A DNA stretch of 63,979 bases from Paramacrobiotus metropolitanus. Its lineage: Eukaryota; Tardigrada; Eutardigrada; Parachela; Macrobiotidae. Under the pieces are notes generated by a model. It was given only the letters and a program-made list of their open reading frames with translations. It was not told the DNA's origin and searched no databases. Position 1 is the stretch's first letter, and the number at the start of each line of letters is the position of its first letter. Below, piece by piece: positions 20,301 to 35,300 of the stretch. Both the position numbers and the translations under genes were made by a program. The DNA lies in contig NW_026570517.1 in NCBI RefSeq assembly GCF_019649055.1, forward strand, positions 1 to 63,979, given 5' to 3'.

Positions 20301-23300
20301 ATCTGAAATCGGTTTGCAAAAAAATTTCACCAGAAAAAAGTTACTGTCAGACGTGTCACATTTTCGCCATGTTGTCAGAACTCAATAACTACGTGGTGAA
20401 ACTGCTCCAAAGTCTGCTTTTAAGGGTTATTCGATGCGCTGAGCACGAATCTGAAATTGGTTTGCAAAAAAAATTTCACCAGAAAAAAGTTACTGTCAGA
20501 CGTGTCACATTTTCGCCATGTTGTCAGAACTCAATAACTACGTGGTGAAACTGCTCCAAAGTCTGCTTTTAAGGGTTATTCGATGCGCTGAGCACGAATC
20601 TCAAATCGGTTTGCAAAAAAATTTCACCAGAAAAAGTTATGGAAAACTTGACTATTCACCGGCATTTTAGAACTCAATAACTACGTGGTGAAACTGCTCC
20701 AAAGTCTGCTTTTAAGGGTTATTTGATGCGCTGAGCACGAATCTGAAATTGGTTTGCAAAAAAAATTTCACCAGAAAAGTTACTGTCAGACGTGTCACAT
20801 TTTCGCCATGTTGTCAGAACTCAATAACTACGTGGTGAAACTGCTCCAAAGTCTGCTTTTAAGGGTTATTCGATGCGCTGAGCACGAATCCGAAATTGGT
20901 TTGCAAAAAAATTTCACCAGAAAAGTTACTGTCAGACGTGTCACATTTTCGCCATGTTGTCAGAACTCAATAACTACGTGGTGAAACTGCTCCAAAGTCT
21001 GCTTTTAAGGGTTATTCGATGCGCTGAGCACGAATCTGAAATTGGTTTGCAAAAAAATTTCACCAGAAAAGTTACTGTCAGACGTGTCACATTTTCGCCA
21101 TGTTGTCAGAACTCAATAACTACGTGGTGAAACTGCTCAAAGTCTGCTTTTAAGGGTTATTTCGATGCGCTGAGCACGAATCTGAAATTGGTTTGCAAAA
21201 AAAATTTCACCAGAAAAGTTACTGTCAGACGTGTCACATTTTCGCCATGTTGTCAGAACTCAATAACTGCGTGGTGAAACTGCTCCAAAGTCTGCTTTTA
21301 AGGGTTATTCGATGCGCTGAGCACGAATCTGAAATTGGTTTGCAGAAAAAAATTTCACCAGAAAAAGTTACTGTCAGACGTGTCACATTTTCGCCATGTT
21401 GTCAGAACTCAATAACTACGTGGTGAAACTGCTCCAAAGTCTGCTTTTAAGGGTTATTTCGATGCGCTGAGCACGAATCTGAAGTCGGTTTGCAAAAAAA
21501 TTTCACCGAAAAAAGTTATGGAAAACTTGACATTCACCGGCATTTTCAGAACTCAATAACTACGTGGTGAAACTGCTCAAAGTCTGCTTTTTAAGGGTTA
21601 TTCGATGCGCTGAGCACGAATCTGATCGGTTTGCAAAAAAATTTCACCGAAAAAGTTACTGTCAGACGTGTCACATTTTCGCCATGTTGTCAGAACTCAA
21701 TAACTACGTGGTGAAACTGCTCCAAAGTCTGCTTTAAGGGTTATTTGATGCGCTGAGCACGAATCTGAAATCGGTTTGCAAAAAATTTCACCAGAAAAGT
21801 TACTGTCAGACGTGTCACATTTTCGCCATGTTGTCAGAACTCAATAACTACGTGGTGAAACGGCTCCAAAGTCTGCTTTTGAAGAGGTTATTCGATGCGC
21901 TGAGCACGAATCTGAGAGTCTGGTTTGCAAAAAAATTTCACCAGAAAAAGTTACTGTCAGACGTGTCACATTTTCGCCATGTTGTCAGAACTCAATAACT
22001 ACGTGGTGAAACGGCTCCAAAGTCTGCTTTTTAAGGGGTTATTTCGATGCGCTGAGCACGAATCTGAGATCGGTTTGCAAAAAAATTTCACCAGAAAAAG
22101 TTACTGTCAGACGTGTCACATTTTCGCCATGTTGTCAGAACTCAATAACTACGTGGTGAAACTGCTCCAAAGTCTGCTTTTAAGGGTTATTCGATGCGCT
22201 GAGCACGAATCTGAGATCGGTTTGCAAAAAAATTTCACCAGAAAAGTTACTGTCAGGCGTGTCATATTTTCGCCATGTTGTCAGAACTCAATAACTGCGT
22301 GGTGAAACTGCTCCAAAGTCTGCTTTTAAGGGTTATTTGCGCTGAGCACGAATCTGAAATTGGTTTGCAAAAAAAATTTCACCAGAAAAGTTACTGTCAG
22401 ACGTGTCACATTTTCGCCATGTTGTCAGAACTCAATAACTACGTGGTGAAACTGCTCCAAAGTCTGCTTTTAAGGGTTATTCGATGCGCTGAGCACGAAT
22501 CTGAAATTGGTTTGCAAAAAAATTTCACCAGAAAAGTTACTGTCAGACGTGTCACATTTTCGCCATGTTGTCAGAACTCAATAACTACGTGGTGAAACTG
22601 CTCCAAAGTCTGCTTTTAAGGGTTATTCGATGCGCTGAGCACGAATCCGAAATTGGTTTGCAAAAAAATTCACCAGAAAAAGTTACTGTCAGACGTGTCA
22701 CATTTTCGCCATGTTGTCAGAACTCAATAACTACGTGGTGAAACTGCTCCAAAGTCTGCTTTAAGGGTTATTCGATGCGCTGAGCACGAATCTGAAATTG
22801 GTTTGCAAAAAAATTTCACCAGAAAAGTTACTGTCAGACGTGTCACATTTTCGCCATGTTGTCAGAACTCAATAACTACGTGGTGAAACTGCTCCAAAGT
22901 CTGCTTTTAAGGGTTATTCGATGCGCTGAGCACGAATCTCAGAAGTCGGTTTGCAAAAAAATTTCACCGAAAAAGTTATGGAAAACTTGACTTTCACCGG
23001 CATTTTAGATCTCAATAACTACGTGGTGAAACTGCTCCAAAGTCTGCTTTTAAGGGTTATTTGATGCGCTGAGCACGAATCTGAGATCGGTTTGCAAAAA
23101 AATTTCACCAGAAAAGTTACTGTCAGACGTGTCACATTTTCGCCATGTTGTCAGAACTCAATAACTACGTGGTGAAACTGCTCCAAAGTCTGCTTTTAAG
23201 GGTTATTCGATGCGCTGAGCACGAATCTGAAATTGGTTTGCAAAAAAAATTTCACCCGAAAAAAGTTACTGTCAGACGTGTCACATTTTCGCCATGTTGT

Positions 23301-26300
23301 CAGAACTCAATAACTACGTGGTGAAACTGCTCCAAAGTCTGCTTTTAAGGGTTATTCGATGCGCTGAGCACGAATCTGAAATCGGTTTGCAAAAAAATTT
23401 CACCAGAAAAAAGTTACTGTCAGACGTGTCACATTTTCGCCATGTTGTCAGAACTCAATAACTACGTGGTGAAACTGCTCCAAAGTCTGCTTTTAAGGGT
23501 TATTTCGATGCGCTGAGCACGAATCTGAAATTGGTTTTGCAAAAAAAATTTCACCAGAAAAGTTACTGTCAGACGTGTCACATTTTCGCCATGTTGTCAG
23601 AACTCAATAACTACGTGGTGAAACTGCTCCAAAGTCTGCTTTTAAGGGTTATTCGATGCGCTGAGCACGAATCTGAAATTGGTTTGCAAAAAAATTTCAC
23701 CAGAAAAGTTACTGTCAGACGTGTCACATTTTCGCCATGTTGTCAGAACTCAATAACTACGTGGTGAAACTGCTCCAAAGTCTGCTTTTAAGGGTTATTT
23801 CGATGCGCTGAGCACGAATCTGAAATTGGTTTGCAAAAAAATTTCACCAGAAAAAGTTACTGTCAGACGTGTCACATTTTCGCCATGTTGTCAGAACTCA
23901 ATAACTACGTGGTGAAACTGCTCCAAAGTCTGCTTTTAAGGGTTATTCGATGCGCTGAGCACGAATCTGAAATTCGGTTTGCAAAAAAATTTCACCAGAA
24001 AAGTTACTGTCAGACGTGTCACATTTTCGCCATGTTGTCAGAACTCAATAACTACGTGGTGAAACTGCTCCAAAGTCTGCTTTTAAGGGTTATTCGATGC
24101 GCTGAGCACGAATCTGAAATTGGTTTGCAAAAAAATTTCACCAGAAAAAAGTTACTGTCAGACGTGTCACATTTTCGCCATGTTGTCAGAACTCAATAAC
24201 TACGTGGTGAAACTGCTCCAAAGTCTGCTTTTAAGGGTTATTCGATGCGCTGAGCACGAATCTGAAATTGGTTTGCAAAAAAATTTCACCAGAAAAGTTA
24301 CTGTCAGACGTCACATTTTCGCCATGTTGTCAGAACTCAATAACTACGTGGTGAAACTGCTCCAAAGTCTGCTTTTAAGGGTTATTCGATGCGCTGAGCA
24401 CGAATCTGAAATTGGTTTGCAAAAAAATTTCACCAGAAAAAGTTACTGTCAGACGTGTCACATTTTCGCCATGTTGTCAGAACTCAATAACTACGTGGTG
24501 AAACTGCTCCAAAGTCTGCTTTTAAGGGTTATTCGATGCGCTGAGCACGAATCTGAAGTCGGTTTGCAAAAAAAATTTCACCGAAAAAGTTATGGAAAAC
24601 TTGACTTTTCACCGGCATTTTAGAACTCAATAACTACGTGGTGAAACTGCTCCAAAGTCTGCTTTTAAGGGGTTATTCGATGCGCTGAGCACGAATCTGA
24701 GATCGGTTTGCAAAAAAATTTCACCAGAAAAAAGTTACTGTCAGACGTGTCACATTTTCGCCATGTTGTCAGAACTCAATAACTACGTGGTGAAACTGCT
24801 CCAAAGTCTGCTTTTAAGGGTTATTCGATGCGCTGAGCACGAATCTGAGATCGGTTTGCAAAAAAAATTTCACCAGAAAAGTTACTGTCAGACGTGTCAC
24901 ATTTTCGCCATGTTGTCAGAACTCAATAACTACGTGGTGAAACTGCTCCAAAGTCTGCTTTTAAGGGTTATTCGATGCGCTGAGCACGAATCTGAAATTG
25001 GTTTGCAAAAAAATTTCACCAGAAAAAGTTACTGTCAGACGTGTCACATTTTCGCCATGTTGTCAGAACTCAATAACTACGTGGTGAAACTGCTCCAAAG
25101 TCTGCTTTTAAGGGTTATTTCGATGCGCTGAGCACGAATCTGAAAATTGGTTTGCAAAAAAATTTCACCAGAAAAGTTACTGTCAGACGTGTCACATTTT
25201 CGCCATGTTGTCAGAACTCCAATAACTACGTGGTGAAACTGCTCCAAAGTCTGCTTTTAAGGGTTATTCGATGCGCTGAGCACGAATCTGAAATTGGTTT
25301 GCAAAAAAATTTCACCAGAAAAAGTTACTGTCAGACGTGTCACATTTTCGCCATGTTGTCAGAACTCAATAACTACGTGGTGAAACTGCTCCAAAGTCTG
25401 CTTTTAAGGGTTATTCGATGCGCTGAGCACGAATCTGAAATTGGTTTGCAAAAAAAAATTTCACCAGAAAAAAGTTACTGTCAGACGTGTCACATTTTCG
25501 CCATGTTGTCAGAACTCAATAACTACGTGGTGAAACTGCTCCAAAGTCTGCTTTTAAGGGTTATTCGATGCGCTGAGCACGAATCTGAGATCGGTTTGCA
25601 AAAAAATTTCACCAGAAAAGTTACTGTCAGACGTGTCACATTTTCGCCATGTTGTCAGAACTCAATAACTGCGTGGTGAAACTGCTCCAAAGTCTGCTTT
25701 TAAGGGTTATTCGATGCGCTGAGCACGAATCTGAAATTGGTTTGCAAAAAAAATTTCACCAGAAAAGTTACTGTCAGACGTGTCACATTTTCGCCATGTT
25801 GTCAGAACTCAATAACTACGTGGTGAAACTGCTCCAAAGTCTGCTTTTAAGGGTTATTTCGATGCGCTGAGCACGAATCTGAAATTGGTTTGCAAAAAAA
25901 TTTCACCAGAAAAAGTTACTGTCAGACGTGTCACATTTTCGCCATGTTGTCAGAACTCAATAACTGCGTGGTGAAACTGCTCCAAAGTCTGCTTTTAAGG
26001 GTTATTCGATGCGCTGAGCACGAATCTGAAATTGGTTTGCAAAAAAAATTTCACCAGAAAAAAGTTACTGTCAGACGTGTCACATTTTCGCCATGTTGTC
26101 AGAACTCAATAACTACGTGGTGAAACTGCTCCAAAGTCTGCTTTTAAGGGTTATTCGATGCGCTGAGCACGAATCTGAAATTGGTTTGCAAAAAAAATTT
26201 CACCAGAAAAGTTACTGTCAGACGTGTCACATTTTCGCCATGTTGTCAGAACTCAATAACTGCGTGGTGAAACTGCTCCAAAGTCTGCTTTTAATGGTTA

Positions 26301-29300
26301 TTCTATGCGCTGAGCACGAATCTGAAATTGGTTTGCAAAAAAAATTTCACCAGAAAAAGTTACTGTCAGACGTGTCACATTTTCGCCATGTTGTCAGAAC
26401 TCAATAACTACGTGGTAAAACTGCTCCAAAGTCTGCTTTTAAGGGTTATTCGATGCGCTGAGCACGAATTTCAAGTCGGTTTGCAAAAAAATTTCACCGA
26501 AAAAAGTTATGGAAAGCTTGACTATTCACCGGCATTTTAGATCTCAATACCTACGTGGTGAAACTGCTCCAAAGTCTGCTTTTAAGGGTTATTTGATGCG
26601 CTGAGCACGAATCTGAGATCGGTTTGCAAAAAAATTTCACCAGAAAAGTTACTGTCAGACGTGTCACATTTTCGCCATGTTGTCAGAACTCAATAACTAC
26701 GTGGTGAAACTGCTCCAAAGTCTGCTTTAAGGGTTATTCGATGCGCTGAGCACGAATCTGAAATTGGTTTGCAAAAAAATTTCACCAGAAAAGTTACTGT
26801 CAGACGTGTCACATTTTCGCCATGTTGTCAGAACTCAATAACTACGTGGTGAAACTGCTCCAAAGTCTGCTTTTAAGGGTTATTTGATGCGCTGAGCACG
26901 AATCTGAAATTGGTTTGCAAAAAAATTTCACCAGAAAAGTTACTGTCAGACGTGTCACATTTTCGCCATGTTGTCAGAACTCAATAACTACGTGGTGAAA
27001 CTGCTCCAAAGTCTGCTTTTAAGGGTTATTCGATGCGCTGAGCACGAATCTGAAATTGGTTTGCAAAAAAATTTCACCAGAAAAGTTACTGTCAGACGTG
27101 TCACATTTTCGCCATGTTGTCAGAACTCAATAACTACGTGGTGAAACTGCTCCAAAGTCTGCTTTTAAGGGTTATTCGATGCGCTGAGCACGAATCTGAA
27201 ATTGGTTTGCAAAAAAATTTCACCAGAAAAGTTACTGTCAGACGTGTCACATTTTCGCCATGTTGTCAGAACTCAATAACTACGTGGTGAAACTGCTCCA
27301 AAGTCTGCTTTTAAGGGTTATTCGATGCGCTGAGCACGAATCTGAAAGTCGGTTTGCAAAAAAATTTCACCAGAAAAAGTTACTGTCAGACGTGTCACAT
27401 TTTCGCCATGTTGTCAGAACTCAATAACTACGTGGTGAAACTGCTCCAAAGTCTGCTTTTAAGGGTTATTCGATGCGCTGAGCACGAATCTGAGATTCGG
27501 TTTGCAAAAAAATTTCACCAGAAAAGTTACTGTCAGACGTGTCACATTTTCGCCATGTTGTCAGAACTCAATAACTACGTGGTGAAACTGCTCCAAAGTC
27601 TGCTTTAAGGGTTATTTGATGCGCTGAGCACGAATCTGAGATCGGTTTTGCAAAAAAATTTCACCAGAAAAGTTACTGTCAGACGTGTCACATTTTCGCC
27701 ATGTTGTCAGAACTCAATAACTGCGTGGTGAAACTGCTCCAAAGTCTGCTTTAAGGGTTATTCGATGCGCTGAGCACGAATCTGAAATTGGTTTGCAAAA
27801 AAATTTCACCAGAAAAGTTACTGTCAGACGTGTCACATTTTCGCCATGTTGTCAGAACTCAATAACTACGTGGTGAAACTGCTCCAAAGTCTGCTTTAAG
27901 GGTTATTTTGATGCGCTGAGCACGAATTTCAAGTCGGTTTGCAAAAAAATTTCACCGAAAAAGTTATGGAAAACTTGACATTCACCGGCATTTTAGATCT
28001 CAATAACTACGTGGTGAAACTGCTCCAAAAGTCTGCTTTAAGGGTTATCTTGATGCGCTGAGCACGAATCTGAAATTGGTTTGCAAAAAAATTTCACCAG
28101 AAAAGTTACTGTCAGACGTGTCACATTTTCGCCATGTTGTCAGAACTCAATAACTACGTGGTGAAACTGCTCCAAAGTCTGCTTTTAAGGGTTATTCGAT
28201 GCGCTGAGCACGAATCTGAAATTGGTTTGCAAAAAAAATTTCACCAGAAAAGTTACTGTCAGACGTGTCACATTTTCGCCATGTTGTCAGAACTCAATAA
28301 CTACGTGGTGAAACTGCTCCAAAGTCTGCTTTTAAGGGTTATTCGATGCGCTGAGCACGAATCTGAAATTGGTTTGCAAAAAAATTTCACCAGAAAAGTT
28401 ACTGTCAGACGTGTCACATTTTCGCCATGTTGTCAGAACTCAATAACTACGTGGTGAAACTGCTCCAAAGTCTGCTTTTTAAGGGTTATTTGATGCGCTG
28501 AGCACGAATCTGAAATCGGTTTGCAAAAAAAATTTCACCAGAAAAGTTACTGTCAGACGTGTCACATTTTCGCCATGTTGTCAGAACTCAATAACTACGT
28601 GGTGAAACTGCTCCAAAGTCTGCTTTTAAGGGTTATTCGATGCGCTGAGCACGAATCTGAAATTGGTTTGCAAAAAAATTTCACCAGAAAAGTTACTGTC
28701 AGACGTGTCACATTTTCGCCATGTTGTCAGAACTCAATAACTACGTGGTGAAACTGCTCCAAAGTCTGCTTTTAAGGGTTATTCGATGCGCTGAGCACGA
28801 ACTTTGAAAGTCGGTTTGCAAAAAAATTTCACCGAAAAAGTTACTGGAAAACTTCACATTCACCGGCATTGTCAGAACTCAATAACTACGTGGTGAAACT
28901 GCTCCAAAGTCTGCTTTTTAAGGGTTATTTGATGCGCTGAGCACGAATCTGAAATTCTGGTTTGCAAAAAAATTTCACCAGAAAAGTTACTGTCAGACGT
29001 GTCACATTTTCGCCATGTTGTCAGAACTCAATAACTACGTGGTGAAACTGCTCCAAAGTCTGCTTTTAAGGGTTATTCGATGCGCTGAGCACGAATCTGA
29101 AATCGGTTTGCAAAAAAATTTCACCAGAAAAGTTACTGTCAGACGTGTCACATTTTCGCCATGTTGTCAGAACTCAATAACTACGTGGTGAAACTGCTCC
29201 AAAGTCTGCTTTTAAGGGTTATTCGATGCGCTGAGCACGAATCTGAAATTGGTTTGCAAAAAAATTTCACCAGAAAAGTTACTGTCAGACGTGTCACATT

Positions 29301-32300
29301 TTCGCCATGTTGTCAGAACTCAATAACTACGTGGTGAAACTGCTCCAAAGTCTGCTTTTAAGGGTTATTCGATGCGCTGAGCACGAATCTGAAATCGGTT
29401 TGCAAAAAAATTTCACCAGAAAAGTTACTGTCAGACGTGTCACATTTTCGCCATGTTGTCAGAACTCAATAACTACGTGGTGAAACTGCTCCAAAGTCTG
29501 CTTTTAAGGGTTATTCGATGCGCTGAGCACGAATTTGAAAGTCGGTTTGCAAAAAAAATTTCACCAGAAAAGTTACTGTCAGACGTGTCACATTTTCGCC
29601 ATGTTGTCAGAACTCAATAACTACGTGGTGAAACTGCTCCAAAGTCTGCTTTTAAGGGTTATTCGATGCGCTGAGCACGAATCTGAAATCGGTTTGCAAA
29701 AAAAATTTCACCAGAAAAGTTACTGTCAGACGTGTCACATTTTCGCCATGTTGTCAGAACTCAATAACTACGTGGTGAAACTGCTCCAAAGTCTGCTTTT
29801 AAGGGTTATTCGATGCGCTGAGCACGAATCTGAAATTGGTTTGCAAAAAAAATTTCACCAGAAAAGTTACTGTCAGACGTGTCACATTTTCGCCATGTTG
29901 TCAGAACTCAATAACTACGTGGTGAAACTGCTCCAAAGTCTGCTTTTAAGGGTTATTCGATGCGCTGAGCACGAATCTGAGAAGATCGGTTTGCAAAAAA
30001 ATTTCACCAGAAAAAGTTACTGAAAGCTTGACATTTTCGCCATGTTGTCAGAACTCAATAACTACGTGGTGAAACTGCTCCAAAGTCTGCTTTTAAGGGT
30101 TATTCGATGCGCTGAGCACGAATCTGAGATCGGTTTGCAAAAAAAATTTCACCAGAAAAGTTACTGTCAGACGTGTCACATTTTCGCCATGTTGTCAGAA
30201 CTCAATAACTACGTGGTGAAACTGCTCCAAAGTCTGCTTTTAAGGGTTATTTCGATGCGCTGAGCACGAATCTGAAATTGGTTTGCAAAAAAATTTCACC
30301 AGAAAAGTTACTGTCAGACGTGTCACATTTTCGCCATGTTGTCAGAACTCAATAACTACGTGGTGAAACTGCTCCAAAGTCTGCTTTTAAGGGTTATTCG
30401 ATGCGCTGAGCACGAATCTGAAATCGGTTTGCAAAAAAAATTTCACCAGAAAAGTTACTGTCAGACGTCACATTTTCGCCATGTTGTCAGAACTCAATAA
30501 CTACGTGGTGAAACTGCTCCAAAGTCTGCTTTTAAGGGTTATTTCTGATGCGCTGAGCACGAATCTGAAAGTCGGTTTGCAAAAAAATTTCACCAGAAAA
30601 GTTACTGTCAGACGTGTCACATTTTCGCCATGTTGTCAGAACTCAATAACTACGTGGTGAAACTGCTCCAAAGTCTGCTTTTAAGGGTTATTTCTTGATG
30701 CGCTGAGCACGAATCTGAAATTGGTTTGCAAAAAAATTTCACCAGAAAAGTTACTGTCAGACGTGTCACATTTTCGCCATGTTGTCAGAACTCAATAACT
30801 ACGTGGTGAAACTGCTCCAAAGTCTGCTTTTAAGGGTTATTCGATGCGCTGAGCACGAATCTGAAAGTCGGTTTGCAAAAAAATTTCACCAGAAAAGTTA
30901 CTGTCAGACGTGTCACATTTTCGCCATGTTGTCAGAACTCAATAACTACGTGGTGAAACTGCTCCAAAGTCTGCTTTTAAGGGTTATTTCTGATGCGCTG
31001 AGCACGAATCTGAAATCGGTTTGCAAAAAAATTTCACCAGAAAAAAGTTAATGTCAGACGTGTCACATTTTCGCCATGTTGTCAGAACTCAATAACTACG
31101 TGGTGAAACTGCTCCAAAGTCTGCTTTTAAGGGTTATTCGATGCGCTGAGCACGAATCTGAAATCGGTTTGCAAAAAAATTTCACCAGAAAAAGTTACTG
31201 TCAGACGTGTCACATTTTCGCCATGTTGTCAGAACTCAATAACTACGTGGTGAAACTGCTCCAAAGTCTGCTTTTAAGGGTTATTTCTGATGCGCTGAGC
31301 ACGAATCTGAAATTGGTTTGCAAAAAAATTTCACCAGAAAAGTTACTGTCAGACGTGTCACATTTTCGCCATGTTGTCAGAACTCAATAACTACGTGGTG
31401 AAACTGCTCCAAAGTCTGCTTTTAAGGGTTATTCGATGCGCTGAGCACGAATTGAAGTCGGTTTGCAAAAAAATTTCACCGAAAAAAGTTACGGAAACTT
31501 GCATTTTCACCGGCATTTTGATCTCAACAACTACGTGGTGCAAACTGCTCCAAAGTCTGCTTTTAAGGGTTATTTCGATGCGCTGAGCACGAATCTGAAG
31601 ATCGGTTTGCAAAAAAATTTCACCAGAAAAGTTACTGTCAGACGTCACATTTTCGCCATGTTGTCAGAACTCAATAACTACGTGGTGAAACTGCTCCAAA
31701 GTCTGCTTTTAAGGGTTATTTCGATGCGCTGAGCACGAATCTGAACGTCGGTTTGCAAAAAAATTTCACCAGAAAAAAGTTACTGTCAGACGTGTCACAT
31801 TTTCGCCATGTTGTCAGAACTCAATAACTACGTGGTGAAACTGCTCCAAAGTCTGCTTTTAAGGGTTATTCGATGCGCTGAGCACGAATCTGAAAGTCGG
31901 TTTGCAAAAAAATTTCACCAGAAAAAAGTTACTGTCAGACGTGTCACATTTTCGCCATGTTGTCAGAACTCAATAACTACGTGGTGAAACTGCTCCAAAG
32001 TCTGCTTTTAAGGGTTATTCGATGCGCTGAGCACGAATCTGAAATTGGTTTGCAAAAAAATTTCACCAGAAAAGTTACTGTCAGACGTGTCACATTTTCG
32101 CCATGTTGTCAGAACTCAATAACTACGTGGTGAAACTGCTCCAAAGTCTGCTTTTAAGGGTTATTCGATGCGCTGAGCACGAATCCGAAATTGGTTTGCA
32201 AAAAAAATTTCACCAGAAAAAGTTACCGTCAGGCGTGTCACATTTTCGCCATGTTGTCAGAACTCAATAACTACGTGGTGAAACTGCTCCAAAGTCTGCT

Positions 32301-35300
32301 TTTAAGGGTTATTCGATGCGCTGAGCACGAATTCTGAAGATCGGTTTGCAAAAAAATTTCACCAGAAAAAGTTACTGTCAGACGTGTCACATTTTCGCCA
32401 TGTTGTCAGAACTCAATAACTACGTGGTGAAACTGCTCCAAAGTCTGCTTTTAAGGGTTATTCGATGCGCTGAGCACGAATCTGAAATTCGGTTTGCAAA
32501 AAAATTTCACCAGAAAAGTTACTGTCAGACGTGTCACATTTTCGCCATGTTGTCAGAACTCAATAACTACGTGGTGAAACTGCTCCAAAGTCTGCTTTTA
32601 AGGGTTATTCGATGCGCTGAGCACGAATCTGAAATCGGTTTGCAAAAAAATTTCACCAGAAAAGTTACTGTCAGACGTGTCACATTTTCGCCATGTTGTC
32701 AGAACTCAATAACTACGTGGTGAAACTGCTCCAAAGTCTGCTTTTAAGGGTTATTCGATGCGCTGAGCACGAACTGAAATTGGTTTGCAAAAAAAATTTC
32801 ACCAGAAAAGTTACTGTCAGACGTGTCACATTTTCGCCATGTTGTCAGAACTCAATAACTACGTGGTGAAACTGCTCCAAAGTCTGCTTTTAAGGGTTAT
32901 TCGATGCGCTGAGCACGAATCTGAAATTGGTTTGCAAAAAAATTTCACCAGAAAAGTTACTGTCAGACGTGTCACATTTTCGCCATGTTGTCAGAACTCA
33001 ATAACTACGTGGTGAAACTGCTCCAAAGTCTGCTTTTAAGGGTTATTTGATGCGCTGAGCACGAATCTGAAATCGGTTTGCAAAAAAAATTTCACCAGAA
33101 AAGTTACTGTCAGACGTGTCACATTTTCGCCATGTTGTCAGAACTCAATAACTACGTGGTGAAACTGCTCCAAAGTCTGCTTTTAAGGGTTATTTCGATG
33201 CGCTGAGCACGAATCTGAAATTGGTTTGCAAAAAAATTTCACCAGAAAAAGTTACTGTCAGACGTGTCACATTTTCGCCATGTTGTCAGAACTCAATAAC
33301 TACGTGGTGAAACTGCTCCAAAGTCTGCTTTTAAGGGTTATTCGATGCGCTGAGCACGAATCTGAAATCGGTTTGCAAAAAAAATTTCACCGAAAAAAGT
33401 TATGGAAACTCATTTTCACCGGAATTTTGAACTCAATAACTACGTGGTGAAACTGCTCCAAAGTCTGCTTTTAAGGGTTATTTGATGCGCTGAGCACGAA
33501 TCTGAGATCGGTTTGCAAAAAAAATTTCACCAGAAAAGTTACTGTCAGACGTGTCACATTTTCGCCCCATGTTGTCAGAACTCAATAACTACGTGGTGAA
33601 ACTGCTCCAAAGTCTGCTTTTAAGGGTTATTCGATGCGCTGAGCACGAATCTGAAATTGGTTTGCAAAAAAATTTCACCAGAAAAGTTACTGTCAGACGT
33701 GTCACATTTTCGCCATGTTGTCAGAACTCAATAACCGCGTGGTGAAACTGCTCCAAAGTCTGCTTTTAAAGGTTATTCGATGCGCTGAGCACGAATTCTG
33801 AAAGTCGGTTTGCAAAAAATTTCACCGAAAAAAGTTATGGAAAACTTGACATTTCGCCATGTTGTCAGAACTCAATAACTACGTGGTGAAACTGCTCCAA
33901 AGTCTGCTTTTAAGGGTTATTTGATGCGCTGAGCACGAATCTGAGATCGGTTTGCAAAAAAAATTTCACCAGAAAAGTTACTGTCAGACGTGTCACATTT
34001 TCGCCATGTTGTCAGAACTCAATAACTACGTGGTGAAACTGCTCCAAAGTCTGCTTTAAGGGTTATTCGATGCGCTGAGCACGAATCTGAAATTGGTTTG
34101 CAAAAAAATTTCACCAGAAAAGTTACTGTCAGACGTGTCACATTTTCGCCATGTTGTCAGAACTCAATAACTACGTGGTGAAACTGCTCCAAAAGTCTGC
34201 TTTAAGGGTTATTCTGATGCGCTGAGCACGAATTCAAAGATCGGTTTGCAAAAAAATTTCACCGAAAAAGTTATGGAAAACTTGACATTCACGGCATTTT
34301 AGATCTCAATAACTACGTGGTGAAACTGCTCCAAAGTCTGCTTTTAAGGGTTATTTGATGCGCTGAGCACGAATCTGAGATCGGTTTGCAAAAAAATTTC
34401 ACCAGAAAAGTTACTGTCAGACGTGTCACATTTTCGCCATGTTGTCAGAACTCAATAACTACGTGGTGAAACTGCTCCAAAGTCTGCTTTTAAGGGTTAT
34501 TCGATGCGCTGAGCACGAATCTGAAATTGGTTTGCAAAAAAATTTCACCAGAAAAGTTACTGTCAGACGTGTCACATTTTCGCCATGTTGTCAGAACTCA
34601 ATAACTACGTGGTGAAACTGCTCCAAAGTCTGCTTTTAAGGGTTATTCGATGCGCTGAGCACGAATCCGAAATTGGTTTGCAAAAAAATTTCACCAGAAA
34701 AAGTTACTGTCAGACGTGTCACATTTTCGCCATGTTGTCAGAACTCAATAACTACGTGGTGAAACTGCTCCAAAGTCTGCTTTTAAGGGTTATTCGATGC
34801 GCTGAGCACGAATCTGCGATCGGTTTGCAAAAAAAATTTCACCAGAAAAGTTACTGTCAGACGTGTCACATTTTCGCCATGTTGTCAGAACTCAATAACT
34901 ACGTGGTGAAACTGCTCCAAAGTCTGCTTTTAAGGGTTATTTCGATGCGCTGAGCACGAATCTGAAATTGGTTTGCAAAAAAAATTTCACCAGAAAAGTT
35001 ACTGTCAGACGTGTCACATTTTCGCCATGTTGTCAGAACTCAATAACTACGTGGTGAAACTGCTCCAAAGTCTGCTTTTAAGGGTTATTCGATGCGCTGA
35101 GCACGAATTTAAAGTCGGTTTGCAAAAAAATTTCACCAGAAAAAAGTTATGGAAAACTTGCATTTTCACCGGAATTTTGATCTCAATAACTACGTGGTGA
35201 AACTGCTCCAAAAGTCTGCTTTTAAGGGTTATTTGATGCGCTGAGCACGAATCTGAGATCGGTTTGCAAAAAAATTTCACCAGAAAAGTTACTGTCAGAC